NCBI RefSeq assembly: GCF_030523985.1
Contig: NZ_JAUNHK010000003.1
Location: 1 to 44,051, forward strand
Origin: Deinococcus sp.
GTDB lineage: Bacteria > Deinococcota > Deinococci > Deinococcales > Deinococcaceae
Reading direction: 5' to 3'
Length of the DNA: 44,051 nt
Positions 7,912 to 16,269 of the stretch are shown here, one piece after another. A program made the position numbers and the translations under genes. Below the pieces are notes generated by a model. That model ran no database searches. It was given only the letters and a program-made list of their open reading frames with translations, and was not told where the DNA came from. Position 1 is the first letter of the stretch. Each line of letters opens with the position of its first letter.

Positions 7912-7919
7912 GGGGCGCG

Positions 7920-9002
7920 ATGTACCAGACTGTTCGCCCGCTGCTGTTCGGCATGGACGCCGAGGACGCCCACCACCTCACCCTGCGCGGACTGGAACTC
8001 GCCTCGGCGCTGCCGCTGCTGCCCCGGCTGGCGCGAACGCTGACGGTGCCGGGCGGCACGGCGCTGCGGCGCACCCTGTGGGGGCAGACCTTCGAGACGC
8101 CCGTGGGCCTCGCGGCGGGGCTGGACAAGAACGGGCAGGCCGTGCCCGCCTTCAGCGCCTTCGGCTTCGGCTTTATCGAGGTCGGCACGGTCACACCGCT
8201 CGCGCAAAGCGGCAACGAGCGGCCCCGGCTGTTCCGGCTGCCGGAGGACGAAGCGCTGATCAACCGCATGGGCTTCAACAACGGCGGCGCGGCGGCGCTG
8301 CATGACCGCCTCGCTGCGCTGCGTGGGCGAACCGCGCCCGTGTGGGTCAACATCGGCAAGAACAAGACCACCCCCAACGAGGACGCCGCCGAGGACTACC
8401 GCAAATGCGTGCGGGCCTTGCAGGACGTGGCCGACGCCTTCGTGGTCAACGTGAGCAGCCCCAACACGCCGGGCCTGCGGGCGCTGCAAGCGGCGGATGA
8501 CCTGGCCGACCTCGTGCGGGCCGTGCTGGAGGAGGTGGACGCGGGCCGGGTACGGAGCCTGCGCCGCCCGCCTGTGCTGGTCAAGCTGGCCCCCGACCTG
8601 CACCCCGCTGACTTCGAGGCGAGCGTGGGCGCGGTGCTGGACGTGGGCGCGGGCGGCCTCATCATTTCCAACACCACCCTTTCCCGTGACGGCCTGACCC
8701 ACCCCAACCGCGAGCAGGCGGGGGGCCTCAGCGGACGTCCGCTGACCGAGCGCTCCACCGAACTGGTGCGGGACGCCTACCGCCTCACGCGGGGCCGGGT
8801 GCCGATCGTCGGCGTGGGCGGCATTTTCAGCGCCGAGGACGCCTACGCCAAATTGCAGGCGGGGGCCGATCTGGTCGAGGTCTATTCCGCCCTGATTTAT
8901 AAGGGGCCGGGGCTGGTGCGCGACATCAACACCGGGCTGCTGCGCCTGCTGGAACGCGACGGCGTGCGAAACGTGGCCGAAGTGGTCGGCACCAGCGCAT
9001 AG
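7920..9002 (+). CDS. pyrD: Dihydroorotate dehydrogenase, class 2 (quinone)
   Basis: 360 residues. It oxidises dihydroorotate to orotate in pyrimidine synthesis, passing electrons from FMN to membrane quinone. Class 2 is shown by the amphipathic N-terminal extension (MYQTVRPLLFGMDAEDAHHL) and by the catalytic serine in NVSSPNTPGLR. Other FMN/substrate motifs are GLAAGLDKNG, NRMGFNNGG, KLAPDL, NTT, GGLSGRPL, GVGGIFS and YSALIYKGP. Length is normal for the class. The start at 7920 is fixed by the -10 box and the family N-terminus. It is convergent with the next membrane protein gene, 2 bases apart. Confidence 0.96.
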   Translation: MYQTVRPLLFGMDAEDAHHLTLRGLELASALPLLPRLARTLTVPGGTALRRTLWGQTFETPVGLAAGLDKNGQAVPAFSAFGFGFIEVGTVTPLAQSGNERPRLFRLPEDEALINRMGFNNGGAAALHDRLAALRGRTAPVWVNIGKNKTTPNEDAAEDYRKCVRALQDVADAFVVNVSSPNTPGLRALQAADDLADLVRAVLEEVDAGRVRSLRRPPVLVKLAPDLHPADFEASVGAVLDVGAGGLIISNTTLSRDGLTHPNREQAGGLSGRPLTERSTELVRDAYRLTRGRVPIVGVGGIFSAEDAYAKLQAGADLVEVYSALIYKGPGLVRDINTGLLRLLERDGVRNVAEVVGTSA

Positions 9003-9004
9003 GT

Positions 9005-9691
9005 TCAGTGGGGCAGGGGCCGAACGGTCACCCCCCAGCGGGCATGGTGGCCCACAGGCAACTGCATCACGCCGTTTTCGATTTTGACCGGAAACATTAG
9101 GCGCGAATGCCTCAGCGACGGCACGAACAGGACGGCCCGGTACTCGCCCACCGTCATGTAGGTTCTGACGTTGTTGCGGTCGGCGTCCCAGCGGTCAAAA
9201 CGCTCGGCCAGCGGCAGGTAGCGCGAAGTGGCGCTGCACATCACCGCCCCCCCGGTCAACTGACTGGTTCCGGTCTTGACCAGTACCTTCAGGCCGGACG
9301 AGTCGTCTGCCACCTCATACAGCCGCAGGTTCGCCGTCAGGCGGTCAGGGCAGAAAATTCGCTGTACCAGCGGCCTTTTTTCCAGTCCGGTCAGCGCCCA
9401 GGCCGACTGCTGCACCGCCATCGCCAGGCCACTGACATTCAGGGCCAGCAGCAACGCGACAAAAAACAGAGCGCTCCTTGAAAGGCAGAACAGTCCCCAG
9501 GCGACGACCAGCACTGCCGCCCCGCCCACCCAACCGAGGGGCAGACCACGCGCTTCGGTCAGCAGGTGGTCAACCGTGCCCAGCAGATTGAGCAGGGCCA
9601 GGGCCGCCAGCCCCAGCAAAAACGGCGTGAGGGCAGAGCGGTAGTACCCTGCCACCACCGCAGCGACCAGCACGAATAGAATGAGCGTCAA
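9005..9691 (-). CDS. Hypothetical membrane protein with C-terminal soluble domain
   Basis: 228 residues from a TTG at 9691 that follows a strong GGGAGGAAGG ribosome-binding site at 4-5 bases. A GTG at 9748 would add 19 residues. Four hydrophobic stretches fill the first ~105 residues (LTLILFVLVAAVVAGY; PFLLGLAALALLNLLG; WVGGAAVLVVAWGLFCL; ALFFVALLLALNVSGLA). A ~120-residue domain follows with two cysteines (FCPDRL, VMCSATS), ending in RPLPH. I do not recognise the family. Topology suggests the tail faces outside, where the cysteines could pair. It ends 2 bases from pyrD, transcribed toward it. Confidence 0.65.
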   Translation of the reverse strand: MTLILFVLVAAVVAGYYRSALTPFLLGLAALALLNLLGTVDHLLTEARGLPLGWVGGAAVLVVAWGLFCLSRSALFFVALLLALNVSGLAMAVQQSAWALTGLEKRPLVQRIFCPDRLTANLRLYEVADDSSGLKVLVKTGTSQLTGGAVMCSATSRYLPLAERFDRWDADRNNVRTYMTVGEYRAVLFVPSLRHSRLMFPVKIENGVMQLPVGHHARWGVTVRPLPH

Positions 9692-9780
9692 AGGGCCTTC
9701 CTCCCTGTCGGCAGTGCCACTGGGCCACCACCGCAGTCGCCCAGGCACCCCGCTTATTTTCTGAGTGTCAAGACTAGAAA

Positions 9781-9828
9781 ATGAAGTCTGACAGAATGTT
9801 TAAAATCGTGATTTCTGTCGCTCTTCAT
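9781..9828. promoter_or_regulatory. Two-part 48-base inverted repeat (operator-like)
   Basis: ATGAAG-3-GACAGAA (9781-9796) is mirrored by TTCTGTC-3-CTTCAT (9813-9828) around a 16-base AT-rich centre. All 13 paired positions match. It lies between the divergent membrane-protein and CBS-protein genes. It could be a regulator site, an RNA hairpin or part of a repeat. A second dyad (CCGCCC...GGGCGG, about 9851-9879) follows. Confidence 0.45.
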
Positions 9829-9889
9829 CTGGCGGCTTGTGCGGCTGACCCGCCCTATCTCGGGGAAGGAGGACGGGCGGCAGGCGTGC

Positions 9890-9895
9890 TACACT
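9890..9895 (+). promoter_or_regulatory. -10 box TACACT upstream of the CBS-protein leader
   Basis: TACACT would start a transcript near 9902, just ahead of a short ORF and a terminator-like hairpin, about 180 bases before the CBS gene. Confidence 0.4.
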
Positions 9896-9905
9896 GCCCT
9901 CTGCT

Positions 9906-10085
9906 ATGGAGCCTCCCAGTTCTGGCTCTTTCTATGCGCCCAGCAAAAGCCGCCTGCTGGCGGGCTTTTTACTGTGGCTGACTTTCCCTACCGGAAACCG
10001 ACGTTTCTCTGCGCCGCGCAGCGAAATGGGCAGCATGTGCCGTGCGGATGACCGGGACGCGAACATGGAGCGCGTCACTGCATGA
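9906..10085 (+). CDS. Possible 59-residue upstream ORF overlapping the CBS gene
   Basis: The ATG at 9906 opens MEPPSSGSFYAPSKSRLLAG..., which reads to a TGA at 10083-10085 that overlaps the CBS ATG as ATGA, the usual sign of translational coupling. One short hydrophobic run (LLAGFLLWL) is present. No family is recognised. The -10 box ends 10 bases before the ATG. An intrinsic-terminator-like hairpin lies inside it. It could be a leader peptide or a chance frame. Confidence 0.3.
   Translation: MEPPSSGSFYAPSKSRLLAGFLLWLTFPTGNRRFSAPRSEMGSMCRADDRDANMERVTA
9945..9970 (+). terminator. Terminator-like hairpin in the CBS-gene leader
   Basis: AAAGCCGCC (9946-9954) pairs with GGCGG(G)CTTT, TGCT forms the loop, and a run of five T follows. 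It looks like an intrinsic terminator about 45 bases after the presumed start site, so it could attenuate the CBS/cdd operon or end a short RNA. Confidence 0.45.
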
Positions 10086-11422
10086 ACGACATTCTTGGAC
10101 TCGTGGCGCTGTTTGCCCTGGTGTTGATGAACGGCTTTTTCGTGGCCGCCGAATTCGCCCTGGTCAGCGTGCGCCGCACCCGCATCGACCAGTTGGCCGA
10201 AGAAGGCAATTCCACCGCGCAGGCGACGCAAAAGGCCCTGCAAAACCTGGACCTGTATATCGCCGCCACGCAGCTCGGCATCACGATGGCGAGTCTGGCA
10301 ATCGGCTTCGTGGCCGAGCCTGCAATCGAGCATCTGCTGGAGCCGCTGCTGCACGACACGGCCCTGAGCGAGAGCCAGCGCAAGGCGATTGCCTTCGGCG
10401 TGGCCTTCGCCATCAGCACCATTCTGCATATCGTGTTCGGTGAGCTGGCCCCCAAAAGCTGGGCGCTGCAACGTGCCGAACAGGTTTCGCTGCTCGTGAC
10501 CCGCCCGCTGCTCGCCTTCACCCTGGTGTTCAAGTGGGCCATCAAGGGCCTGAACGCGCTGGGCAATGGCGTGGTTCGCGCCTTCGGCCTGCGCGGGGTC
10601 GCCGGGCACCACACCGCCTACTCCGAAGAAGAAATCCGCATGATCGTCAGCGCGTCGAGTCAGGAAGGCGTGCTGGAAGACAGCGAGAAGGAACTCGTCT
10701 ACAACGTCTTCGACCTGTCCGACACCACCGTGCGTGAGGTCATGCGCCCCCGCGTGGACATGGTGACGGTGGACAGCGCCCTGCCGCTGCGCCGATTGCT
10801 CGAACTCAATGCCGAACACGGCTACTCTCGCGTGCCCGTGTACCAGGACACCGCCGACAACATCGTGGGCATCGCGCACACCGGCGACGTGCTGCGCCAC
10901 CTTGAAGAACTTGACCACCTCACCATCGCCGACGTGATGCGCCCGGTGTTTTTCGTGCCCGAAGCGATGAAAATCAAGGACCTGCTCGCCAAGATGCGTG
11001 CCAAGAAGTCGCACATGAGCATCGTGGTGGACGAATTTGGCGGCACGATGGGACTGGTCACGCTCGAAGACGCCATCGAGGAAATCGTGGGCGAAATCTA
11101 CGACGAAACCGACGAAGAAGAGGAGCAGCCCATCATCGTGATTGCCGAAGGCATCTACCTGATGGACGCCAGCCTGACCGTGCATGAAGTCGAGGAGCGG
11201 CTGGGCAGCAACCTCGAAGACGGCGAGGCCGAATACGACACGCTGGCCGGGTTCATGACCAGCCACTTCGGGGACATTCCCGAGGTCGGGCAGAGCTTTT
11301 ACCAGAACGGCTGGGCCTTCACCGTCGAGGAAGCTGACCAGCGCCGGGTGACCCGCGTTCGCGTCGAGCGTTCTGCCGAACCCGACCCGCTGGCTGACCC
11401 ACAGGAGTCTTTCCATGAGTAA
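10082..11422 (+). CDS. CNNM/CBS-domain membrane protein of the CorC/HlyC (hemolysin) family
   Basis: 446 residues. The N-terminal CNNM (DUF21) membrane domain, about 1-190, has hydrophobic segments at ~4-25 (LGLVALFALVLMNGFF), ~63-80 and ~100-125 plus the family FGELAPKSWA segment. A CBS pair follows (about 205-325; MRPRVDMVTVD, YSRVPVYQDT, MRPVFFVPE, FGGTMGLVTLEDA), then a CorC/HlyC C-terminal domain (about 345-430; DTLAGFMTSHFGDIPEVG). Relatives are linked to Mg2+/Co2+ transport or divalent-metal tolerance, with ATP/Mg sensing by the CBS pair. The transported ion here is inferred only. It overlaps cdd by 8 bases, and a structured leader precedes it. Confidence 0.93.
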   Translation: MNDILGLVALFALVLMNGFFVAAEFALVSVRRTRIDQLAEEGNSTAQATQKALQNLDLYIAATQLGITMASLAIGFVAEPAIEHLLEPLLHDTALSESQRKAIAFGVAFAISTILHIVFGELAPKSWALQRAEQVSLLVTRPLLAFTLVFKWAIKGLNALGNGVVRAFGLRGVAGHHTAYSEEEIRMIVSASSQEGVLEDSEKELVYNVFDLSDTTVREVMRPRVDMVTVDSALPLRRLLELNAEHGYSRVPVYQDTADNIVGIAHTGDVLRHLEELDHLTIADVMRPVFFVPEAMKIKDLLAKMRAKKSHMSIVVDEFGGTMGLVTLEDAIEEIVGEIYDETDEEEEQPIIVIAEGIYLMDASLTVHEVEERLGSNLEDGEAEYDTLAGFMTSHFGDIPEVGQSFYQNGWAFTVEEADQRRVTRVRVERSAEPDPLADPQESFHE

Positions 11423-11834
11423 TCCCCTGAATCTGACCCCCGACCCGCAACTCCTGGCAGGTGCACAAGCGGCTTTCAAGCAGGCTTACGCGCCTTACAG
11501 CCGCTTCCGGGTGGGCGCGGCCCTGCGAACCCCCGACGGACAGGTGTACTTCGGTGCGAATGTCGAGAATTCCAGCTTCGGCCTGACCCGCTGCGCCGAG
11601 CAGTCGGCGGTGCAGGCGATGGCGACGGCGGGCGGGCGCACCTTCACCGACCTCGTGGTGTACACCGAGGCCAGCCCCCCCGCCACCCCCTGCGGCTCGT
11701 GCCGTCAGGTGCTGTTCGAGTTCGCCCCCGACGCCCGCGTGGTCTGCACCAACGCCCAGGGCGAGGTCATCAGCGGACTGGTGCGCGACTTCTTGCCACA
11801 CGGTTTCCGGCTGGAGGAGCAGGGCGAAGGGTAA
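11415..11834 (+). CDS. cdd: Cytidine deaminase
   Basis: 139 residues, the size of tetrameric bacterial cytidine deaminases. It deaminates cytidine/deoxycytidine to uridine for pyrimidine salvage. Zinc ligands are Cys60 in TRCAEQSA (with the proton shuttle Glu62) and Cys93/Cys96 in PCGSC. Substrate-binding YAPYSRFRVGAAL and FGANVENSSF are present. An AGGAG Shine-Dalgarno precedes the ATG. The start lies inside the end of the CBS gene, so the two are co-transcribed. An intrinsic terminator follows. Confidence 0.97.
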   Translation: MSNPLNLTPDPQLLAGAQAAFKQAYAPYSRFRVGAALRTPDGQVYFGANVENSSFGLTRCAEQSAVQAMATAGGRTFTDLVVYTEASPPATPCGSCRQVLFEFAPDARVVCTNAQGEVISGLVRDFLPHGFRLEEQGEG

Positions 11835-11850
11835 AGAAGTCTTGCTTGTC

Positions 11851-11884
11851 GGGGCGCATCCAGGTCAGGGTGCGCTCCTTTTGC
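11851..11884 (+). terminator. Terminator after cdd
   Basis: GGGGCGCATCC (11851-11861) pairs over all 11 positions (two wobbles) with GGGTGCGCTCC (11868-11878), followed by TTTTG. Confidence 0.75.
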
Positions 11885-11903
11885 GTTTCAGGAGGTTCGC
11901 GTT

Positions 11904-12551
11904 TCAGGAGAGCGGTGTCTGGGATTCGGCGTGCGGCATGGAACAGGGCGCTTCCCCGGTGCCGCCAGCAGGCAAGCCCACCACTTGCAGCGGTCTGAGC
12001 GCAGGCAACTGGTAACGCGTGGTGCTGGTCAGTTGCCGCAGCGCAGGGCCGCCCGAAGTCCTGAACACGTCCGAAACCATCGCCACGCAGAGCTTGCCCT
12101 GTTCCAGCCACAGCTGGGTGATGTCCCGCGTCACGATGCGTTCGTCGAGCTGGTCGGGTTCCAGCCCCGGCACATGCACCCGCACGCCGCCGACCAGATT
12201 CCAGAGCCGCACGGTGTTGGCCCCCGTCCCGACGAGGTATTTGCCGTCCGGCGTCCAGAGAAGTTTTCGCACGTCACTGTTTTTCAGGGTCAGCATGGGC
12301 TGACCGGGGCGGGCCAGAATCACCCGGCAGAAAGCGTATTTGGGAATGTCCCAGCAGAACTGCACGGCGGCCGCATCCCGGCGCGGCGACATCAGCACTT
12401 GCCGAAGCTGGGCTTCGAAATCCGCCTGCGGGGCGGGCCTGGGCACGGCGACTTTGCCCCTGGCACCGAAATCCACAGTGACGGGCAGCGAGGGGGCAAC
12501 CAGAGCCGTGTTGCCCGTCGCCAGAACAGCCGAAAGCAGAAGCGTGAACAT
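11904..12551 (-). CDS. Secreted protein of unknown function with a WD40-like segment
   Basis: 215 residues. The N-terminus (MFTLLLSAVLATGNTALVA) looks like a cleavable signal peptide. The middle has a single beta-propeller-like blade, KLLWTPDGKYLVGTGANTVRLWNL, as in WD40 or TolB-type repeats, but one blade is too few to close a propeller. Cysteines at CWDIPKYAFC could form a disulfide. Leaderless start (TAGCCT 5 bases upstream of the ATG). It lies downstream of aceA on the same strand but behind a terminator. No function assigned. Confidence 0.7.
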   Translation of the reverse strand: MFTLLLSAVLATGNTALVAPSLPVTVDFGARGKVAVPRPAPQADFEAQLRQVLMSPRRDAAAVQFCWDIPKYAFCRVILARPGQPMLTLKNSDVRKLLWTPDGKYLVGTGANTVRLWNLVGGVRVHVPGLEPDQLDERIVTRDITQLWLEQGKLCVAMVSDVFRTSGGPALRQLTSTTRYQLPALRPLQVVGLPAGGTGEAPCSMPHAESQTPLS

Positions 12552-12556
12552 GGCTC

Positions 12557-12562
12557 AGGCTA
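12557..12562 (-). promoter_or_regulatory. -10 box TAGCCT for the secreted protein gene
   Basis: TAGCCT ends 5 bases before the ATG at 12551 on the minus strand, with no Shine-Dalgarno. Confidence 0.45.
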
Positions 12563-12590
12563 GAGCGCCCTGTACTGCCGCGCGTCCACC

Positions 12591-12630
12591 AAAAGAAGCA
12601 GGGAAGAACCCCGGAAGGCTCTCCCCTGCT
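12591..12630 (-). terminator. Terminator after aceA
   Basis: A 14-base stem (12597-12610 with 12617-12630, two wobble pairs, 6-base loop) is followed on the minus strand by TCTTTT. It sits 20 bases past the aceA stop. Confidence 0.8.
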
Positions 12631-12650
12631 CTATGACCCGTACTGAAGGT

Positions 12651-13937
<1,287 letters not shown>

Positions 13938-14055
13938 GGTGTAGCTCCTTTGAAGGGATGAGTCGCCCTCGCCCACCTTGGGGAGGTACCTTTCGCCGTT
14001 GCCAGCGCCCTTCTTTCAGTGAGGACAGTCTGCATCCACTCCACCTCCCAAAACG

Positions 14056-14106
14056 GTGGTGTACCCCTGACACATGGAAGTACACCACTCGAAAAAGTAC
14101 ACCGCC
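14056..14106. promoter_or_regulatory. GTACACC operator-like array upstream of aceA
   Basis: GTGGTGTAC (14056-14064) and GTACACCAC (14080-14088) form a perfect 9-base inverted repeat. A third copy, GTACACCGCC (14097-14106), is a direct repeat 17 bases further. The array lies between the Ivy-gene terminator and the aceA coding region. Confidence 0.5.
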
Positions 14107-14127
14107 ACCAGGGATTCCCAGTGGCGG
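14102..14127 (-). terminator. Terminator after the Ivy-type gene
   Basis: CCGCCACcAGGG pairs with CCCaGTGGCGG across a short loop. On the minus strand it is followed by TGTACTTTTTC. It partly overlaps the third GTACACC copy. Confidence 0.7.
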
Positions 14128-14140
14128 CGTTCCCAGTCAT

Positions 14141-14563
14141 TTACTTGGCGTCGTTCGCGTACGCTTTCACGTCGGCATTCAGGGCGCCCGCAAAGGCTTT
14201 GTCGGCATAGACCCGGGTCTTGCCCCCAACGGTCAGCCAGACCTTGAAGGCGTCGTGTTTGATGTCATACGCCACCAGCGAGCCGTTGTCCCCGCAGTCG
14301 TGGGGGCGGCAGCCGGTCACGGCGACCACACCGCCCGTCTTTTGCAAGGTGGACACGGTGCCGAAGTTCTTGAGCAGGAACCGGGTGTTGACGAGGCCCA
14401 TCGTCTTTTGCAGACGCACCTTGACGGCGGGCTGGTTCACGAAGGCGCGGGGCTGGCTGGCGAGGGTCGTGTCGACCTTACCGCTGTCTACGCCACCCGC
14501 CTGGGCGGTCAGGACACTGGCGAGAAGGGCGGTGAGCGAGGCGGTCAGAAGGTTCTTCTTCAT
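14141..14563 (-). CDS. Ivy-type lysozyme inhibitor, secreted
   Basis: 140 residues with a clear signal peptide (MKKNLLTASLTALLASVLTAQA, cleavage near 22). The mature domain carries GCRPHDCGDNGSLVAYD (Cys85, Cys90), matching the CKPHDC loop that in E. coli Ivy plugs the lysozyme active site. VKVRLQKTMG and a WLTVGGKTRVY-like end also fit. It would act in the cell envelope against c-type lysozyme or an endogenous muramidase. The start at 14563 is preferred because a TAGCCT -10 box lies 7 bases upstream; the frame extends further but without signal. It has its own terminator. Confidence 0.82.
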   Translation of the reverse strand: MKKNLLTASLTALLASVLTAQAGGVDSGKVDTTLASQPRAFVNQPAVKVRLQKTMGLVNTRFLLKNFGTVSTLQKTGGVVAVTGCRPHDCGDNGSLVAYDIKHDAFKVWLTVGGKTRVYADKAFAGALNADVKAYANDAK

Positions 14564-14570
14564 GGCGCTC

Positions 14571-14576
14571 AGGCTA
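14571..14576 (-). promoter_or_regulatory. -10 box TAGCCT for the Ivy-type gene
   Basis: TAGCCT ends 7 bases before the ATG at 14563. The stretch TAGCCTGAGC is shared with the start region of the gene at 12551. Confidence 0.5.
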
Positions 14577-14670
14577 GCGGAGGCCCTGCCCGCACTTTCC
14601 CGTTTTTGCCGCACAGAATGCACTTCAGGCACACAAGGCACACAATTCCTGTCCTCTCTGCACGCCGCCC

Positions 14671-14676
14671 GATAAT
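14671..14676 (+). promoter_or_regulatory. -10 box GATAAT for the sensor kinase
   Basis: CCCGATAATGG places the box 6 bases before the ATG at 14683. The same CCCGATAATGG string precedes the response-regulator gene. Confidence 0.55.
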
Positions 14677-14682
14677 GGCCGC

Positions 14683-16269
14683 ATGACCCGGCCCGCTTCC
14701 CCTCCCGCTGCCCGGCGGGGCCGCAGCCTGCGCTCGGAGCTGATGCTGTGGCAACTGGGCACCCTGCTGCTGGTCATGCTGGCGCTGGGAGGCGGCACGG
14801 TGCTGTTTACCGAGCGCTACTTGGGGGGACAGTTTTTCGACATTCGCCAGTCGCAGGCCGAGGGCGTGCTGCACGGCTCTGACCTGCCGCTGGCCTTGCA
14901 GGACGTGCAGGCAGACGAGGCCACGCGGGACGACTGGCTGACCCTTTGGCGTGAGCAGGCGGGCGCGGCGCTGCTGGCGGGCTGGAACGAGCGCGGCGAA
15001 CTGTCTTTCGACGCCCTGACGCCAGAATTGGCCCAGGCGTTTATCGGTGAGCGGGGCCAACCCATTTTTGCCGATGGAGAAGGCATCAAGACCGTGGAGG
15101 GCCAACCCTACTACTGGCGCGGCGAGACGCTGTTTGCCGGACAGCACGAGGCGGGGCGGGCGGTGGTGGCCTTCGGCGTGCCGAGCCGCACCAGCCTGCT
15201 GCGGGCCATCCTGCGCCAGCATGTGCCGCTGACCCTGGGCGTGCTGGCGCTCGCGCTGCTGAGTTCTTGGCTGCTGTGGCGGCGGCTGCGGCGTACCCTG
15301 CTCGACCTGGAACCCGCAGACATCGCCGCGCTGACCGTGCGGCAGGGTCAACTGCTGAGTACCGTGCCCGACGCGGTGATGCTGCTGGATGAGGGCGGGG
15401 CCGTGACGGTGGCGAACGCGCCCGCCCTGTCCGCGCTGAACCTGGCCCAGTTGCCCGCCGCGCTGGAGAGCGTCTGGCCCGAGCTGGCCCGCTGGCAGCC
15501 GCAGGAGGAAGTGCGCCGCTGGCCGCTGCCGCTGGGCGGGCGGGTGGTGCTGGTCAACGTCACGCCGCTGGCCGGGGGCGGGCGACTGGTGGCCTTCACC
15601 GACCGCGAGGAAGCCACCCGCCTCGCCGAGCAACTGACCGACACGCGCCGCTTCGTGGACGCGGTGCGGGCGCGGGCGCACGAGTACGGCAACCGCCTGC
15701 ACATCATCGCCGGGTTCCTGCAACTGGGCCAGAGCGGTGAGGCGCTGCGGGTCATTCAGGACGAACTGGACGCCGAAGCGGGACTGAATCAGGCCCTTTC
15801 GGGGATTGCCGAACCCCGCGTGGCGGCGCTGCTGGCGGGGAAAGTGGCCCGCGCCCACGAGCTGCGAGTGGCCCTGAGCATCAGTCCCGAAAGCGAGGTG
15901 CCGCCCCTGACTCCCGTGCAGTCCGACGCGTTGGTGACGGCGCTGGGCAACTACATCGAGAACGCGCTGGACGTGCTGGACGGGGCAGGCGAGGTGCGGG
16001 TGGACATCGGTCTCGACCCCGACGGCCTCAGCGCCGAGGTGCGCGACAACGGCCCCGGTGTCCCGGCGAACCTGAACCCTTTCGCGGCGGGCCAGACCAC
16101 CAAGGGCAGCGGGCGTGGGCACGGTCTGGCAGGCGTGGCGGCGCTGGTGCAAGCCATGGGCGGCGAGGTCTGGCACGAGCGGCAAGGCGAGTGGACGGTG
16201 TTCGGGGTCAATCTGCCGCTGGAGTTTGGCGCGGCTTACCCCACTTCTGCCCCGATAATGGAGCCATGA
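14683..16269 (+). CDS. CitA/DcuS-type sensor histidine kinase
   Basis: 528 residues. Two membrane segments (about 22-42 and 181-199) enclose a ~138-residue extracytoplasmic sensor domain, the CitA/DcuS layout for sensing citrate or C4-dicarboxylates. A PAS-like region (about 220-310) follows, then the SpoOB-type phosphoacceptor helix with His333 in ARAHEYGNRLH, an N box (LGNYIENALDVL), and G boxes (RDNGPGVP, GSGRGHGLAG). The ligand is inferred only from family layout. It overlaps the response-regulator start by ATGA. Proximity to aceA suggests a link with organic-acid metabolism. Confidence 0.9.
   Translation: MTRPASPPAARRGRSLRSELMLWQLGTLLLVMLALGGGTVLFTERYLGGQFFDIRQSQAEGVLHGSDLPLALQDVQADEATRDDWLTLWREQAGAALLAGWNERGELSFDALTPELAQAFIGERGQPIFADGEGIKTVEGQPYYWRGETLFAGQHEAGRAVVAFGVPSRTSLLRAILRQHVPLTLGVLALALLSSWLLWRRLRRTLLDLEPADIAALTVRQGQLLSTVPDAVMLLDEGGAVTVANAPALSALNLAQLPAALESVWPELARWQPQEEVRRWPLPLGGRVVLVNVTPLAGGGRLVAFTDREEATRLAEQLTDTRRFVDAVRARAHEYGNRLHIIAGFLQLGQSGEALRVIQDELDAEAGLNQALSGIAEPRVAALLAGKVARAHELRVALSISPESEVPPLTPVQSDALVTALGNYIENALDVLDGAGEVRVDIGLDPDGLSAEVRDNGPGVPANLNPFAAGQTTKGSGRGHGLAGVAALVQAMGGEVWHERQGEWTVFGVNLPLEFGAAYPTSAPIMEP
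16254..16259 (+). promoter_or_regulatory. Internal -10 box GATAAT for the response regulator
   Basis: It lies in the last codons of the kinase gene, 6 bases before the regulator ATG at 16266, in the same CCCGATAATGG context as the kinase promoter. It could give a separate leaderless regulator transcript. Confidence 0.45.

Noticed and set aside
6554..8305. 583-codon open frame on the plus strand
   Set aside because: Antisense to the AlaX gene and overlapping pyrD out of frame; no family motif.
9781..9981. 66-codon ORF in the CBS upstream region
   Set aside because: It starts inside the dyad, has no ribosome-binding site and reads through two hairpins; composition is not protein-like.
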